In this document: in pieces, positions 52,864 through 62,312 of the stretch
How the letters are laid out: the number at the start of each line of letters is the position of its first letter
Numbering within the stretch: the first letter of the stretch is position 1
Assembly: GCF_003788635.1 (NCBI RefSeq)
Contig: NZ_AYKH01000042.1
Location: 62,001 to 126,000 of the forward strand
Length of the DNA: 64,000 nt
Origin: Salinisphaera orenii subsp. orenii MK-B5
GTDB taxonomy: Bacteria; Pseudomonadota; Gammaproteobacteria; Nevskiales; Salinisphaeraceae
Direction of reading: 5' to 3'
The notes under the pieces: model-generated
Databases searched by the model: none
Told to the model about the DNA's origin: nothing
Seen by the model: the letters and a program-made list of their open reading frames with translations, nothing else
Made by a program: the position numbers and the translations under genes

Positions 52864-54534
52864 TCAGGACGCCAGCCGCTCGGCCATGCGTGTTTGCACA
52901 TCCTTCCATTGAATCTTGCCGGTACCCGAGCGCGGCAAGGCATCAACGAACTCGACCCGAGTCGGCACTTTATAGGCCGCCATTCGACTCCGACACCATT
53001 CCCGTACAGCGTCGGCGCCATTACCCGCCTCGTGGCCCGGCTTGAGCACCAGCGCCGCGACCGGCGTTTCGCCACGGCGAGGGTCGGCGATACCGACCAC
53101 GCAGGCCTCCTGAACGGCCTCGTGTTCGTAGAGAATCGACTCGACCTCGGTCGGCCATACCTTGAAACCCGAGGCGTTGATCATGCGCTTGAGCCGATCG
53201 ACCATGCAGAAATAGCCGTCCTCGTCGATCAGGGCCAGATCGCCGGTGCGCAGAAACCGCTTGCCGTCGACGTTCATGAACGATTCGGCATTGGCCTCCG
53301 GCGCGTGCCAGTACGACAGCATCACCTGAGGCCCGTGCAGAATCAGCTCGCCCGGCTCGCCGGGCGCCACCGGCGCCAGGGTGTCGCAGTCAATGATTCG
53401 CGCATCCACATCGAACGTCGGCACCCCCAGACACTGGCGTTTGCCGCGCTGAACCGGATTGCCGAGCACGAAAGCAGCGGTCTCGGTCATGCCATAGGCT
53501 TCGTTGAACACGATCCCGTAATCGTCATATAACCGTCTCGCCACGGCTTCCGGCATGGCAGCGCCGCCACCCATCAATAGATAGAGACTGCTGATGTCGG
53601 CGTCCTCGACCGCCGGCTGAGCGAAGAAATCCGTGATCATTGCCGGGGGCGCCGACCAGCAGGTGACGCGATAACGTTCGATGAGCGTCAGGGCGACTTC
53701 GCGATCCCAGCGCTGCATCAGCACCATCGTGGATCCAACATAGATCGGCACGTTCATGCCGCCCTGCATGCCGAGAAAATGGAAAAGAGGCGCAACCGCC
53801 AGATTGACATCGCTGGGCTTCGTATCACGCCACAGCGCCGAGCCCGAACACGCTGCCATCACGGTCGCGTGCGTATGCAAACAGCCTTTCGGGCGACCGG
53901 TGGTTCCGGAGGTATAGCCCAGCACCGCCCAGCTGTCCGGACCGGCCCCCGTCGCCGCCGGCGAATACCCGTCATTCAATGCCTCGTTCCATGACGTGAC
54001 GCCCGCGACGTTAACGGGCTCGACGTCCGCGGTGACGTCGTCCGGCAGCATCAGATCCGTCGGCGTTGTCTGATATTCCGCGTAGGCGTGACGAATCACG
54101 CGGGACAGACGTCCGTCGTCGAGCAGCGGCACCACGCGCTCGTAGAGCTCCTGCGCCACCAGCGCAATCCGTGCCTGGCTATCATCGACGAGCTCGGCAA
54201 CCTCGCGGGCCAGGTACATCGGATTCGCCGGAACCACCACACCGCCGGCTCGCAGCACCGCATAGTAGGCGATCACCAGTTGCGGACAGTTCTGCGAATA
54301 GATCAGCACGCGATCACCGACTTCGAGACCGCACGCCTGCTGCAGATAGCCCGCCATCGCCGTCACGGTGCGATCGAGCTGAGCGTAGGTCATTACGCTG
54401 TCGTAGAACACAATGGCCGGCTTGTCGGGGTATCGACGCGCCGAAATCTCGAGATTCTCGTCGAGCGTCGTCTGCGGCCGCGTCAAAGAATAAGGCAGGC
54501 CGCTGGGCCAGAAACGGTAGTGCGAAGTCTGCAT
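52864..54534 (-). CDS. Acyl-CoA synthetase (AMP-forming)
   Basis: A 556-residue ligase with the P-loop GYTSGTTGRPKGCLHTH, NEAYGMTE, the hinge GDLALIDEDGYFCMVDRLKRMINASGFKVWPTEVE and the C-terminal PRSGTGKIQWKDV (catalytic Lys). It activates the imported carboxylic acid. ATG 54534 gives the N-terminus MQTSHYRFWPSGLPYSL; an in-frame extension to 54852 overlaps the upstream dehydrogenase gene and is rejected. Confidence 0.94.
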   Translation of the reverse strand: MQTSHYRFWPSGLPYSLTRPQTTLDENLEISARRYPDKPAIVFYDSVMTYAQLDRTVTAMAGYLQQACGLEVGDRVLIYSQNCPQLVIAYYAVLRAGGVVVPANPMYLAREVAELVDDSQARIALVAQELYERVVPLLDDGRLSRVIRHAYAEYQTTPTDLMLPDDVTADVEPVNVAGVTSWNEALNDGYSPAATGAGPDSWAVLGYTSGTTGRPKGCLHTHATVMAACSGSALWRDTKPSDVNLAVAPLFHFLGMQGGMNVPIYVGSTMVLMQRWDREVALTLIERYRVTCWSAPPAMITDFFAQPAVEDADISSLYLLMGGGAAMPEAVARRLYDDYGIVFNEAYGMTETAAFVLGNPVQRGKRQCLGVPTFDVDARIIDCDTLAPVAPGEPGELILHGPQVMLSYWHAPEANAESFMNVDGKRFLRTGDLALIDEDGYFCMVDRLKRMINASGFKVWPTEVESILYEHEAVQEACVVGIADPRRGETPVAALVLKPGHEAGNGADAVREWCRSRMAAYKVPTRVEFVDALPRSGTGKIQWKDVQTRMAERLAS

Positions 54535-54575
54535 GAGGCTATTTCTCTCCGGTCTCCAGGCGCACCGGTTATCGC

Positions 54576-55724
54576 CTAGTCGAGCGTGCGGGCGACCAGC
54601 TCTTTCATGATCTCGTTCGAGCCGCCATAGATCTTGCCCACGCGTGCATTCGCGTACATGCGGGCAATCGGATATTCCATGATATAGCCGTAGCCGCCGT
54701 GCAGCTGCAGGCACTCGTCGACGACTTCGCAGTTCTTCTGGGTCGTCCACCACTTGGCCATGGCGGCCGTGGCCGAATCGAGCTCGCCGGCAAGCAGGCG
54801 TACCATGCACTGATCCACGAAGGTCGTGGCGATCGTGGCCACCGTCTTGCACTCGGCCAGCTTGAAACGCGTGTTCTGAAAATCCGACAGGTTCTGGCCG
54901 AAGACCTTGCGGCTGTGTACATAGTCGCTGGTCAGTTCGATCGCACGGTGCATCGAGGCCTGGGCCGACAGAGCGATGATCATGCGCTCCTGGGGCAGCT
55001 GTTGCATGAGTTGCGCGAAGCCGTCGCCTTCCTTCGGGCCCAGCAGGTTGGCCCGCGGCACACGCACATCGTCGAAGAACAATTCCGCGGTGTCCTGCGC
55101 CTTCTGACCGAGCTTTTCCAGAATGCGTCCGCGCCGAAAGCCGGGCAGATCCGTGGTCTCGACCATCACCAGCGAAATACCCTTGGCGCCGCGCTCGGGA
55201 TCGGTCTTGGCAACCACGCAGATCAAGTCGGCGTGGTATCCATTGGTGATAAAGGTCTTCGCGCCATTGATGACAAAGTCGTCACCGTCGGCCACGGCCT
55301 TCGTACGCACGCTTTTCAGATCGGAGCCCACGCCGGGCTCGGACATGGCGATGGCGGCAACCATCTCGCCGCTGGCCATCCGCGGCAGCCAGCGTCGTTT
55401 CTGCTCTTCGGTACCGTAGGAGAGGATGTAATGCGACACGATGCCGTTGTGCACGCCGATGCCGAAATTGACCAAGGCACGATTCATCTCGATGTTGAGC
55501 ACCGCCTCATGGCCGAAATGGCCACCGCCGCCCCCGTACTCTTCGGGCACGCTGGCACACAGTAGCCCCACGGCGCCGGCTTTGGACCAGGCGTCCCGAT
55601 CGACGTGGCCCTGCTTTTCCCAGCGCTCCTGATGCGGAGCGAACTCGGTTTCGAAAAAACGTGCGACCGAGTCGCTGAACAGTGTCAGCTCCTCGGTCAT
55701 CCAGGGGGATGTATAACCGTCCAT
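54576..55724 (-). CDS. Acyl-CoA dehydrogenase
   Basis: A 382-residue acyl-CoA dehydrogenase with AIAMSEPGVGSDLKSVRTKA, AKTFITNGYHADLICVVAKTD, the FAD region RKVFGQNLSDFQNTRFKLAE and the C-terminal LQLHGGYGYIMEYPIARMYANARVGKIYGGSNEIMKELVAR. Homotetrameric short/branched-chain type. It lies between the TRAP permease and ligase genes. Confidence 0.94.
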   Translation of the reverse strand: MDGYTSPWMTEELTLFSDSVARFFETEFAPHQERWEKQGHVDRDAWSKAGAVGLLCASVPEEYGGGGGHFGHEAVLNIEMNRALVNFGIGVHNGIVSHYILSYGTEEQKRRWLPRMASGEMVAAIAMSEPGVGSDLKSVRTKAVADGDDFVINGAKTFITNGYHADLICVVAKTDPERGAKGISLVMVETTDLPGFRRGRILEKLGQKAQDTAELFFDDVRVPRANLLGPKEGDGFAQLMQQLPQERMIIALSAQASMHRAIELTSDYVHSRKVFGQNLSDFQNTRFKLAECKTVATIATTFVDQCMVRLLAGELDSATAAMAKWWTTQKNCEVVDECLQLHGGYGYIMEYPIARMYANARVGKIYGGSNEIMKELVARTLD

Positions 55725-55766
55725 GTCATGTCCTTAGAGTCTTGTAATTCGTCACGCGCTGCGAAA

Positions 55767-57080
55767 CTAGCCGGCGAATGACATCTGGGGCAGCCAGAGC
55801 GCGATCTGGGGGAACAGATATAGCAGCACGAGCACAAATATCTCCGCCGCAAAGAACCAGATCAGGCCACGGAAAATCGTGTTCAGCGGCACCAGATCGC
55901 CGACCGCGCCCTTGACCACGAACGCATTCAGCCCGAGTGGCGGCGTAATGAGGCCGATCTCGATGAATTTCACGACCATGATCCCGACCCAAAGCATGTC
56001 GAAACCGGCGCTTTCGAACAGAGGCAAGAAGATCGGCAACGTCAGCAACAACAGTCCCAGTGGATCGAGGAACATGCCGAGTACGATATAAATCAGTCCC
56101 GCCACGAACATGAGCATCAGCGGACTCGTACCGCTGCCACCGGCCAGATCGGCCACCATGAAAGGCAGACCGGTAAGCGCGAGAAAGCGCGTGAAAAGCG
56201 TGGCGCCGACGGCGATGAAAAAGATCATGCCGGTGCTGCGGGCGCTTTCCACGAGGCTGTCCTTGAGCACCTTGAAGGAGAGCCGGCGCATGCCCGCAGC
56301 AATCGCCAGCGAGGCGATGCAGCCGATTGCCGCGGCCTCGGTCGCGGTTGCGATCCCCGCATAGATCACGCCCACCACTGCCAGAATCAGCAACGGCAGC
56401 GGCCAGACTTCGCCGAGCACGGCCAGCCGATCCGACCAGCTGATCGATTCGTCGCTCTTGGGAGCGAGGCGCTTGTCGAAACGACAGCGCACGATGATCA
56501 TCGCGCCATAGACGCAGGCGGTCAGAAGTCCCGGCAGCAGGCCAGCGAGCAAGAGCTGTCCCACCGGTTGCTGGGCAAACAGGCCATAGAGCACGAGCAT
56601 GATGCTGGGCGGGATCATGGAGCCAAGCGTTCCCGACGCCGCCACGACTGCGCTCGATAACGCCGGCTGATAACCGGCCTTGAGCATCTCCGGAATCGCA
56701 AGCCGGCCCATCGCCGCAGCGGTCGCGAGCGACGAGCCCGATGCCGCTGCAAAACCGGCGGAGGCGAAGTTGGTGGCCACCGCGAGCCCGCCGGGCAACC
56801 CCGACAACCAGAGCCGCGCGGCGCGATAGATGCTGGCCGCCAGCCCGGCATGAAAACTGATCGCCCCCATGAGGATGAACAGCGGTATCGCCGACAGTTC
56901 CCAACTCGTGACAAAGGCGAACGACATGCTTTCGGCCGAGCCGAGCATCGCGCCGAAACCCCGCAGATAGTACAGCCCGCATAGCGCCACGGCCCCGAGT
57001 GCCACGCCGATCGGTACGCGTAGAGCAAGCAGGGCCAGTAACGCGGCCACACCGATTATGCCTACTGTTTCCGGCGCCAT
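55767..57080 (-). CDS. dctM: TRAP transporter large permease (DctM)
   Basis: A 437-residue 12-helix membrane protein with the DctM signature segments RVPIGVALGAVALCGL, FASAGFAAASGSSLATAAAMGRLAIPEMLKAGYQPALSSAVVAASGTLGSMIPPS and IVLGMFLDPLGLLLLTLPIFLPLF. ATG 57080 has GGGAG 8 nt upstream; a GTG three codons earlier is less likely. Confidence 0.96.
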   Translation of the reverse strand: MAPETVGIIGVAALLALLALRVPIGVALGAVALCGLYYLRGFGAMLGSAESMSFAFVTSWELSAIPLFILMGAISFHAGLAASIYRAARLWLSGLPGGLAVATNFASAGFAAASGSSLATAAAMGRLAIPEMLKAGYQPALSSAVVAASGTLGSMIPPSIMLVLYGLFAQQPVGQLLLAGLLPGLLTACVYGAMIIVRCRFDKRLAPKSDESISWSDRLAVLGEVWPLPLLILAVVGVIYAGIATATEAAAIGCIASLAIAAGMRRLSFKVLKDSLVESARSTGMIFFIAVGATLFTRFLALTGLPFMVADLAGGSGTSPLMLMFVAGLIYIVLGMFLDPLGLLLLTLPIFLPLFESAGFDMLWVGIMVVKFIEIGLITPPLGLNAFVVKGAVGDLVPLNTIFRGLIWFFAAEIFVLVLLYLFPQIALWLPQMSFAG

Positions 57081-57194
57081 TACCCACACTCCCGGGCGGT
57101 CGTTCGTAAAGCGTTAACGCAGGGCTTGTCCGGCCGCTGGCGAACGCAAGAGTCCCGTATCGCAGCCATGCGCCACATCAATGCCGTTCTATAG

Positions 57195-57701
57195 CTACGC
57201 GGATTCGGCATCCCGATCCCGCGCCCGACCGCCCAGCAAACGGGCGATCTGAAGGCCGACAACCAGCGCCATACCCAGCACGCCGAAAAAGAACACCCAA
57301 CGCATCGGCCAGGTCGGCAGATCGAACAGATACAGATCCTGATACTCGCCTCTGCGATATGCGCCCATGGCGCCCTGCAGACAGGCCCACCCCAGTACGG
57401 CGAGATAAATCAAGGTCAGAACGGCCGCCATGCCATCCATCAGACGCCGCCAGAGCGGGGTCAGCCGTTGCGTAAAGACTTCCACAATCACGTGTTCCCC
57501 GGCCGCGGCCACTGCAGCCAGCGGAAGGACCGTTACCGCGACCATGTAGTAGTACTTCACGATTTCGATCGTGCCGTAGAGCGGCGCATTGAACAGATAC
57601 TTGCTCGCCACGTCGGCGCCGATATGGATGGCCATGGCAGCCAATGCCAAGCTGGCCACGAACACGAGCAGACGGCGCAGCCCATCGATCAGATGCGTCA
57701 T
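57195..57701 (-). CDS. dctQ: TRAP transporter small permease (DctQ)
   Basis: A 168-residue protein with four membrane helices and the DctQ-type motif YLFNAPLYGTIEIVKYYYMVAVTVLPLAA. ATG 57701 has GGAG upstream. The 114-bp gap to dctM holds no recognisable gene. Confidence 0.94.
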   Translation of the reverse strand: MTHLIDGLRRLLVFVASLALAAMAIHIGADVASKYLFNAPLYGTIEIVKYYYMVAVTVLPLAAVAAAGEHVIVEVFTQRLTPLWRRLMDGMAAVLTLIYLAVLGWACLQGAMGAYRRGEYQDLYLFDLPTWPMRWVFFFGVLGMALVVGLQIARLLGGRARDRDAESA

Positions 57702-57744
57702 CGACAGTACTCCGGGATCCATGCGATCAGGAGGCGCTGACCGT

Positions 57745-58860
57745 CTAGAACTCGACCTTTGAATAGATCCGCTCGTTGATTGCCTCGACGAGCTTTTCAT
57801 TGTCGCCGTCGGCTTTCTCGACAATCCGCTCCCACTTGTCGAGCCGCGTCAGGTAGTCGTCGACGAGCTGTTCCGGATTGTTCACACCCCGCTTTTCGGC
57901 CAGCGCGGCCACGCGCTCACGTTCCTTGGCCAGGTACTTGTCGTAGCTGGTTTTCAGCGGCTCGCCCGGCTCGACGAACGTCACCCCACTGTTTCGGGCG
58001 GTTTCAAATGCTTCGGCCGCGTCATTGGCGTAGCCGCGCGAGACATTGACGATCGCCTGGGCCGCATTGCGCTTGAACAGCTCACGCTGCTCCGGAGTCA
58101 ATGCCTGCCAGCGCTGCGTATTCATGTTGATGAAGCTTGCACCCATGAAAGTGCCCATCGGCATGTCGACGATATAATCGACGACATCGGCCAGCCCGTA
58201 GCTCTTGAGATAAGCGGCGCCCGCAAAAGCGCAGTCGGCCTGCCCACGACTGAGCGCTTCATAGGTTTCCGAGGTGGCAATACTCACCGGCGTCGCGCCG
58301 AAATGTGCCGCCAGCCCGTTCCAGGCCGTGGCCGACTTGATCCGCTTGCCGCGTATCGAGGCCAGATCGGAGACCGCGCTGTTGCACATCAAGTAGTACG
58401 GCGAGGTCGAATAGAAGGCGATCGGCTTGGCGCCGGCCTGCTTCCACTCCTCCAGACATTGAGGACAATGAAGCAGCACTGTTTCCGTCATGGCCGCCGC
58501 TGCACTGACCTCGTTGTCAGCGAACAGGGCGAGCTCGTTGAGCGTCGCTTCGGTAGGCAGAGTGCTGGGTATATAGACATCCACGACCAGCCCCATATCC
58601 ACCGTCCCGTTGCGGATGCCGGTGAGCGTGTTGCTGCTACCCACCATCGTTCCATCCGACAGCAGGCGAAATTGCAGCTCGCCGTCGCTTTGCTCCTCGA
58701 GTGCCTCGAAGTAAGGCTCGAGACCGTCTACATGGAAGGTATGAGACCGGGGCACATAGCTGCCATAGACGAAATTCTCCGCTGCGTGAACGGAAACCGC
58801 AGCGATACAGCCGACAAGAATCAGCCCCGCGTATCCGATCTTCGTGAACAAACGCCTCAT
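57745..58860 (-). CDS. dctP: TRAP transporter solute-binding protein (DctP)
   Basis: A 371-residue precursor with a signal peptide (IGYAGLILVGCIAAVSVHA) and a DctP domain: YGSYVPRSHTFHVDGLEPYFEAL, LSDGTMVGSSNTLTGIRNGTVDMGLVV and the ligand-proximal segment SIRGKRIKSATAWNG. It carries an unusual CPQC motif (LLHCPQCLEEW) and one more Cys (YLMCNS), which could form disulfides. AGGAGGAG precedes ATG 58860. First gene of a six-gene operon (dctPQM, dehydrogenase, ligase, racemase); the ligand is probably a monocarboxylate that is then activated to CoA. Confidence 0.94.
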   Translation of the reverse strand: MRRLFTKIGYAGLILVGCIAAVSVHAAENFVYGSYVPRSHTFHVDGLEPYFEALEEQSDGELQFRLLSDGTMVGSSNTLTGIRNGTVDMGLVVDVYIPSTLPTEATLNELALFADNEVSAAAAMTETVLLHCPQCLEEWKQAGAKPIAFYSTSPYYLMCNSAVSDLASIRGKRIKSATAWNGLAAHFGATPVSIATSETYEALSRGQADCAFAGAAYLKSYGLADVVDYIVDMPMGTFMGASFINMNTQRWQALTPEQRELFKRNAAQAIVNVSRGYANDAAEAFETARNSGVTFVEPGEPLKTSYDKYLAKERERVAALAEKRGVNNPEQLVDDYLTRLDKWERIVEKADGDNEKLVEAINERIYSKVEF

Positions 58861-59009
58861 CGCTCTCCTCCTGATGCATCGATGGCCGCTCGCCTTGATG
58901 CTGGTTAGGGCTGGCCCGTTACACCGGGCTGCCATGGTTTTAATTGTTGTCGCCGACCGGCCTGCGCGATCGTTTTAAGTGTCCGTGCCGCACGTAGTAG
59001 CCGCCTTTA

Positions 59010-59024
59010 TGTATACCGTATACA
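59010..59024. promoter_or_regulatory. Palindromic operator, site 5 (perfect)
   Basis: TGTATAC-C-GTATACA is a perfect odd-length palindrome (7+1+7) with TTTA before it. It is the best of five related sites and lies 150 bp from dctP and 246 bp from the thiolase gene, in the shared divergent region. Confidence 0.65.
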
Positions 59025-59145
59025 GAGTTCAAGGCGTACATCAACCGCTTTATCTCGCGCTTGTCGTTCTGGGCGGTGCCACCGTCTGCGCTCGTCAAGG
59101 TCGTCACGCTAGCGACCGGTTATTGGTATAGAAACATTACTTGCT

Positions 59146-59174
59146 TGTCGATTACAAGTATATAAATTATAGTC
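59146..59174 (+). promoter_or_regulatory. Candidate sigma-70 promoter of the thiolase operon
   Basis: TTGTCG (59146-59151) and TATAGT (59169-59174) with a 17-bp spacer inside an AT-rich island, about 95 bp before the thiolase start. The match is 4 of 6 at -35 and good at -10. This is a visual match only. Confidence 0.4.
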
Positions 59175-59269
59175 GCAGCCATTAGGGCATACGCATCGCC
59201 GCGGACCGCTTTGCCGAGCCGGACTCTGCTCGGCATCTCCGACACCACTCCCTGCAAGGAGGCTTCAGC

Positions 59270-60454
59270 ATGCACCACGAGGCCGTCATCGTTGACGCAA
59301 TCCGCACACCGATGGCCAAGGGCAAGGCCAGCGGTCGACTTGCCGGCACGCACCCCGTTGAGCTGCTGTCGACCGCTCTGGCCGCGGTGACCGACCGCAA
59401 TCAACTGGATCCCGCGTTGATCGACGACATCCTGATCGGCTGCGTGGGCCAGGTCGGCGAACAATCGGCCACACCCGGCCGAATGGCGGCGCTGGCCGCC
59501 GGCTTTCCCGAGCATGTGCCCTCGACGACGATCGATCGCAAATGCGGCTCCAGCCAGCAAGCGGTCCACTTCGCGGCTCAGGGCATCATGGCGGGAGCCT
59601 ACGACATCACGATCGCCGGCGGCCTGGAATCGATGAGCCGCGTACCGCTCGGCATGGCCCGCCAAGACAAGGACCCCTTCGGCCCCTCCGTCGGCGAGCG
59701 TTACGACCCCGGGCTGGTCGGCCAGGGAATCTCTGCGGAACTTGTCGCAGCACGCTGGGGTTTATCGCGCCGCGAGCTCGACGAGTACTCGGCGCGTTCG
59801 CATCAACGCGCGGAGGAGACCCGTGCCGGGGGCGGTTTCGATCGCGAAATCGTTCCCGTGGCAACCGAAAGCGGGCTTTTCGACGCCGACGAGACGATCC
59901 GGCCGGGCACTACGGCGGACGCTCTCGCCGAGCTGACACCCGCTTTCGAGAGCGCCGAATTTCAGGCGCGCTTCCCGGATATCGGCTGGCATATCACGGC
60001 CGGCAACTCGTCCCAGATCACCGACGGCGCGAGCGTGATGCTGATCATGAGCCGCGCGAAAGCAGAGGAACTAGGGCTGAAACCGCGCGCGCGTTTCATC
60101 GCCTTCGACGTCTGCGGCGACGACCCGCTACTGATGCTCACCGGCCCGATTCAGGGAACACGACGCGTACTGGCTAAGGCGGGCATGCAGATTGGTGGCA
60201 TCGATCACTACGAAGTCAACGAAGCGTTCGCTCCCGTGCCACTCGCATGGCAACGCGAATTCGACGCCGACGATACACGCCTCAATCCGCGCGGTGGCGC
60301 CATCGCACTCGGCCATCCCCTGGGTGCCTCGGGTGCGCGGCTGATGACGACAATGCTGCACGCGCTCGAGGACAGCAACGGACGTTTCGGACTGCAGACC
60401 ATGTGCGAAGCCGGCGGCATGGCCAACGCCACCATCATCGAACGGCTCGACTGA
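59270..60454 (+). CDS. Acetyl-CoA acyltransferase (thiolase)
   Basis: A 394-residue thiolase II-type enzyme with nucleophile Cys92 (DRKCGSSQQAVH), NEAFA, the His of GHPLGASGAR and the second Cys in MCEAGGMANA. Unlike the thiolase-like protein at 22120, all catalytic residues are present. It carries out the last step of beta-oxidation, releasing acetyl- or propionyl-CoA. AAGGAGG precedes ATG 59270. Confidence 0.95.
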   Translation: MHHEAVIVDAIRTPMAKGKASGRLAGTHPVELLSTALAAVTDRNQLDPALIDDILIGCVGQVGEQSATPGRMAALAAGFPEHVPSTTIDRKCGSSQQAVHFAAQGIMAGAYDITIAGGLESMSRVPLGMARQDKDPFGPSVGERYDPGLVGQGISAELVAARWGLSRRELDEYSARSHQRAEETRAGGGFDREIVPVATESGLFDADETIRPGTTADALAELTPAFESAEFQARFPDIGWHITAGNSSQITDGASVMLIMSRAKAEELGLKPRARFIAFDVCGDDPLLMLTGPIQGTRRVLAKAGMQIGGIDHYEVNEAFAPVPLAWQREFDADDTRLNPRGGAIALGHPLGASGARLMTTMLHALEDSNGRFGLQTMCEAGGMANATIIERLD

Positions 60455-60503
60455 CGTCGCCGCAAAGCGCCCGAACAACTTAAAACGCAGGGAGACGCAA
60501 CAA

Positions 60504-61268
60504 GTGAAAATGCAGAACATGAGCGCAGTCGTCACCGGCGGCGCCTCCGGCCTGGGGCTTGCCAGCGCCCACCAGCTGATTGCCGACGGGGCCCATGTCG
60601 TCGTTTGCGACATCAACGACGAGGTCGGTGAACAGGCCGTGGCCCAGCTCGGCGATCGGGCGTGCTTTGTGCACGCAGATGTGACCGATACCGATCAGAT
60701 GAACGCGGCTTTCGATAGCGCCGAGACGCTCGGCAGCTTGCGCGCGGTCGTGCACTGCGCCGGCCGCGGCGCGCCGTTGCGATTAGTCAACAAGGACGGC
60801 TCCCCCGGCTCGCTCGAGACATTCGAAGCGATCGTCAGGCTCAACGTCATCGGCAGCTTCAACGTCCTGCGCCTTGCGGCCACGCGCATGGCCCAGAACG
60901 AACCAATCGACGACGAACGCGGCGTATGCGTTCTCACAGCCTCGATCGCCGCTTTCGAGGGCCAGATCGGACAGATCCCATACAGCAGCTCGAAGGCCGG
61001 CGTGGTCGGCATGACGCTGGTTGCCGCTCGCGATCTGGCGAGCAAGCAGATCCGTGTATGCACCATCGCACCCGGGCTGTTCGATACGCCGCTGCTCGCC
61101 AATCTATCGGAGCCCGTACGCGAGTCGCTGGGCAGTGCCGTGCCGAACCCGTCGCGTCTGGGCAAGGCCGAGGAGTTCGCGAACCTGGCCGCCCACATCG
61201 TGGCCAATCCGATGCTCAACGGCGAAACCATACGGCTCGACGGGGCACTGCGGATGGCACCGCGATGA
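60504..61268 (+). CDS. Short-chain dehydrogenase, 3-hydroxyacyl-CoA dehydrogenase type II-like
   Basis: A 254-residue SDR with TGGASGLGLASA, the dinucleotide-site Asp of VVCDIND, NVIGSFNVLRLAA and the catalytic Ser plus YSSSKAG. The pattern NEPIDDERGVCVLTASIAAFEGQIGQ is that of HSD17B10/type II 3-hydroxyacyl-CoA dehydrogenases, which handle 2-methyl-3-hydroxyacyl-CoA, agreeing with the racemase in the neighbouring operon. It starts at GTG 60504, with an in-frame ATG two codons on. Confidence 0.92.
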   Translation: MKMQNMSAVVTGGASGLGLASAHQLIADGAHVVVCDINDEVGEQAVAQLGDRACFVHADVTDTDQMNAAFDSAETLGSLRAVVHCAGRGAPLRLVNKDGSPGSLETFEAIVRLNVIGSFNVLRLAATRMAQNEPIDDERGVCVLTASIAAFEGQIGQIPYSSSKAGVVGMTLVAARDLASKQIRVCTIAPGLFDTPLLANLSEPVRESLGSAVPNPSRLGKAEEFANLAAHIVANPMLNGETIRLDGALRMAPR

Positions 61269-62269
61269 CCAACCCGCAACAATCGGCCACGACACATGCC
61301 GGAGGCGCGCTGCCCGGCATGCTCAACGACACACTCGCACTGCCAGCGGTCGCGGCACCCATGTTCATCCTCTCCGGCCCCGAGCTGGTCATCGCGCAGT
61401 GCAAGGCCGGTGTGGTGGGCTCCTTTCCGGCACTTAACGCCCGCCCCGAATCGGAGCTCGCCATCTGGCTGACACGCATCGAAGACGCCCTGGAGCAGGC
61501 GCGCACCGAAGATCCCTCGGCCCGGATCGCGCCCTATGCGGTCAACCTGATCTGTCATCCGAGCAATGAGAGACTCGAGCACGATCTGGCGATCTGTGCC
61601 GAGCACGAAGTACCGATCGTGATCACGAGCCTCAGCGCGCCGGAGCGCGTGGTGCCGAGCGTGCACGCCTATGGCGGCCTGGTGTTTCATGATGTGATCA
61701 GCACGCGCCATGCGCACAAGGCGATTGCCGCCGGGGTCGACGGATTGATTCTGGTATCCGCTGGCGCCGGCGGTCATGCCGGCACGCTCAGCCCGTTCGC
61801 CTTCGTTTCCGAGGTCCGTTCTTTTTTCGACGGACCGATCCTGCTGTCCGGCGCAATCACCCAGGGGCGTCAAATACTGGCTGCCCGGGCGCTCGGCGCC
61901 GACCTGGCCTATCTCGGAAGCTTTTTCATCACCGCCCGAGAAGCCAACGCGGCGTCTGATTATCAACAGATGGTTCTAAACGCCGAAGCCGCTGATATCG
62001 TCTATACTGATTTGTTTTCCGGGGTTCATGCCAACTATCTAGCACCGAGCATTCGCGCGGCCGGGCTGGACCCGGTCGATCTTCCGGCCGGCGACAAAGC
62101 GCAGCTCAGGGTGGCTGAACACGGCACCAAACAGATCAAGGCCTGGCGCGACGTCTGGAGTGCGGGCCACGGGGTGGGCACCATCATCGAGACCGCTCCT
62201 GCCAATGTATTGATCGAGAGGCTGATCGACGAATACCGGCAGGCCCTGAGCGAGGTCCGCGCGCTATAG
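61265..62269 (+). CDS. Nitronate monooxygenase-like flavoprotein
   Basis: A 334-residue TIM-barrel FMN protein of the NMO/FabK-like family: AVAAPMFILSGPELVIAQCKAGVVGSFPALNAR, LILVSAGAGGHAGTLSPFAFVSEVR and ARALGADLAYLGSFFITAREA. It could be a nitronate monooxygenase or an uncharacterised enoyl or acyl reductase; the catabolic setting favours a CoA-linked redox role. ATG 61265 overlaps the SDR stop (ATGA). Confidence 0.88.
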   Translation: MTNPQQSATTHAGGALPGMLNDTLALPAVAAPMFILSGPELVIAQCKAGVVGSFPALNARPESELAIWLTRIEDALEQARTEDPSARIAPYAVNLICHPSNERLEHDLAICAEHEVPIVITSLSAPERVVPSVHAYGGLVFHDVISTRHAHKAIAAGVDGLILVSAGAGGHAGTLSPFAFVSEVRSFFDGPILLSGAITQGRQILAARALGADLAYLGSFFITAREANAASDYQQMVLNAEAADIVYTDLFSGVHANYLAPSIRAAGLDPVDLPAGDKAQLRVAEHGTKQIKAWRDVWSAGHGVGTIIETAPANVLIERLIDEYRQALSEVRAL

Positions 62270-62312
62270 CAGAAACCGAGCAGATCGACGCAGCCGCCGT
62301 GAGGATCATCAA

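Larger units (their letters stand above)
58861..59269. promoter_or_regulatory. Divergent regulatory region between the TRAP and thiolase operons
   Basis: A 409-bp non-coding region containing operator site 5 (59010-59024) and an AT-rich island at 59120-59175, in contrast to the surrounding high GC. It must hold the leftward dctP promoter and the rightward thiolase promoter. No small gene was recognised. Confidence 0.65.
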
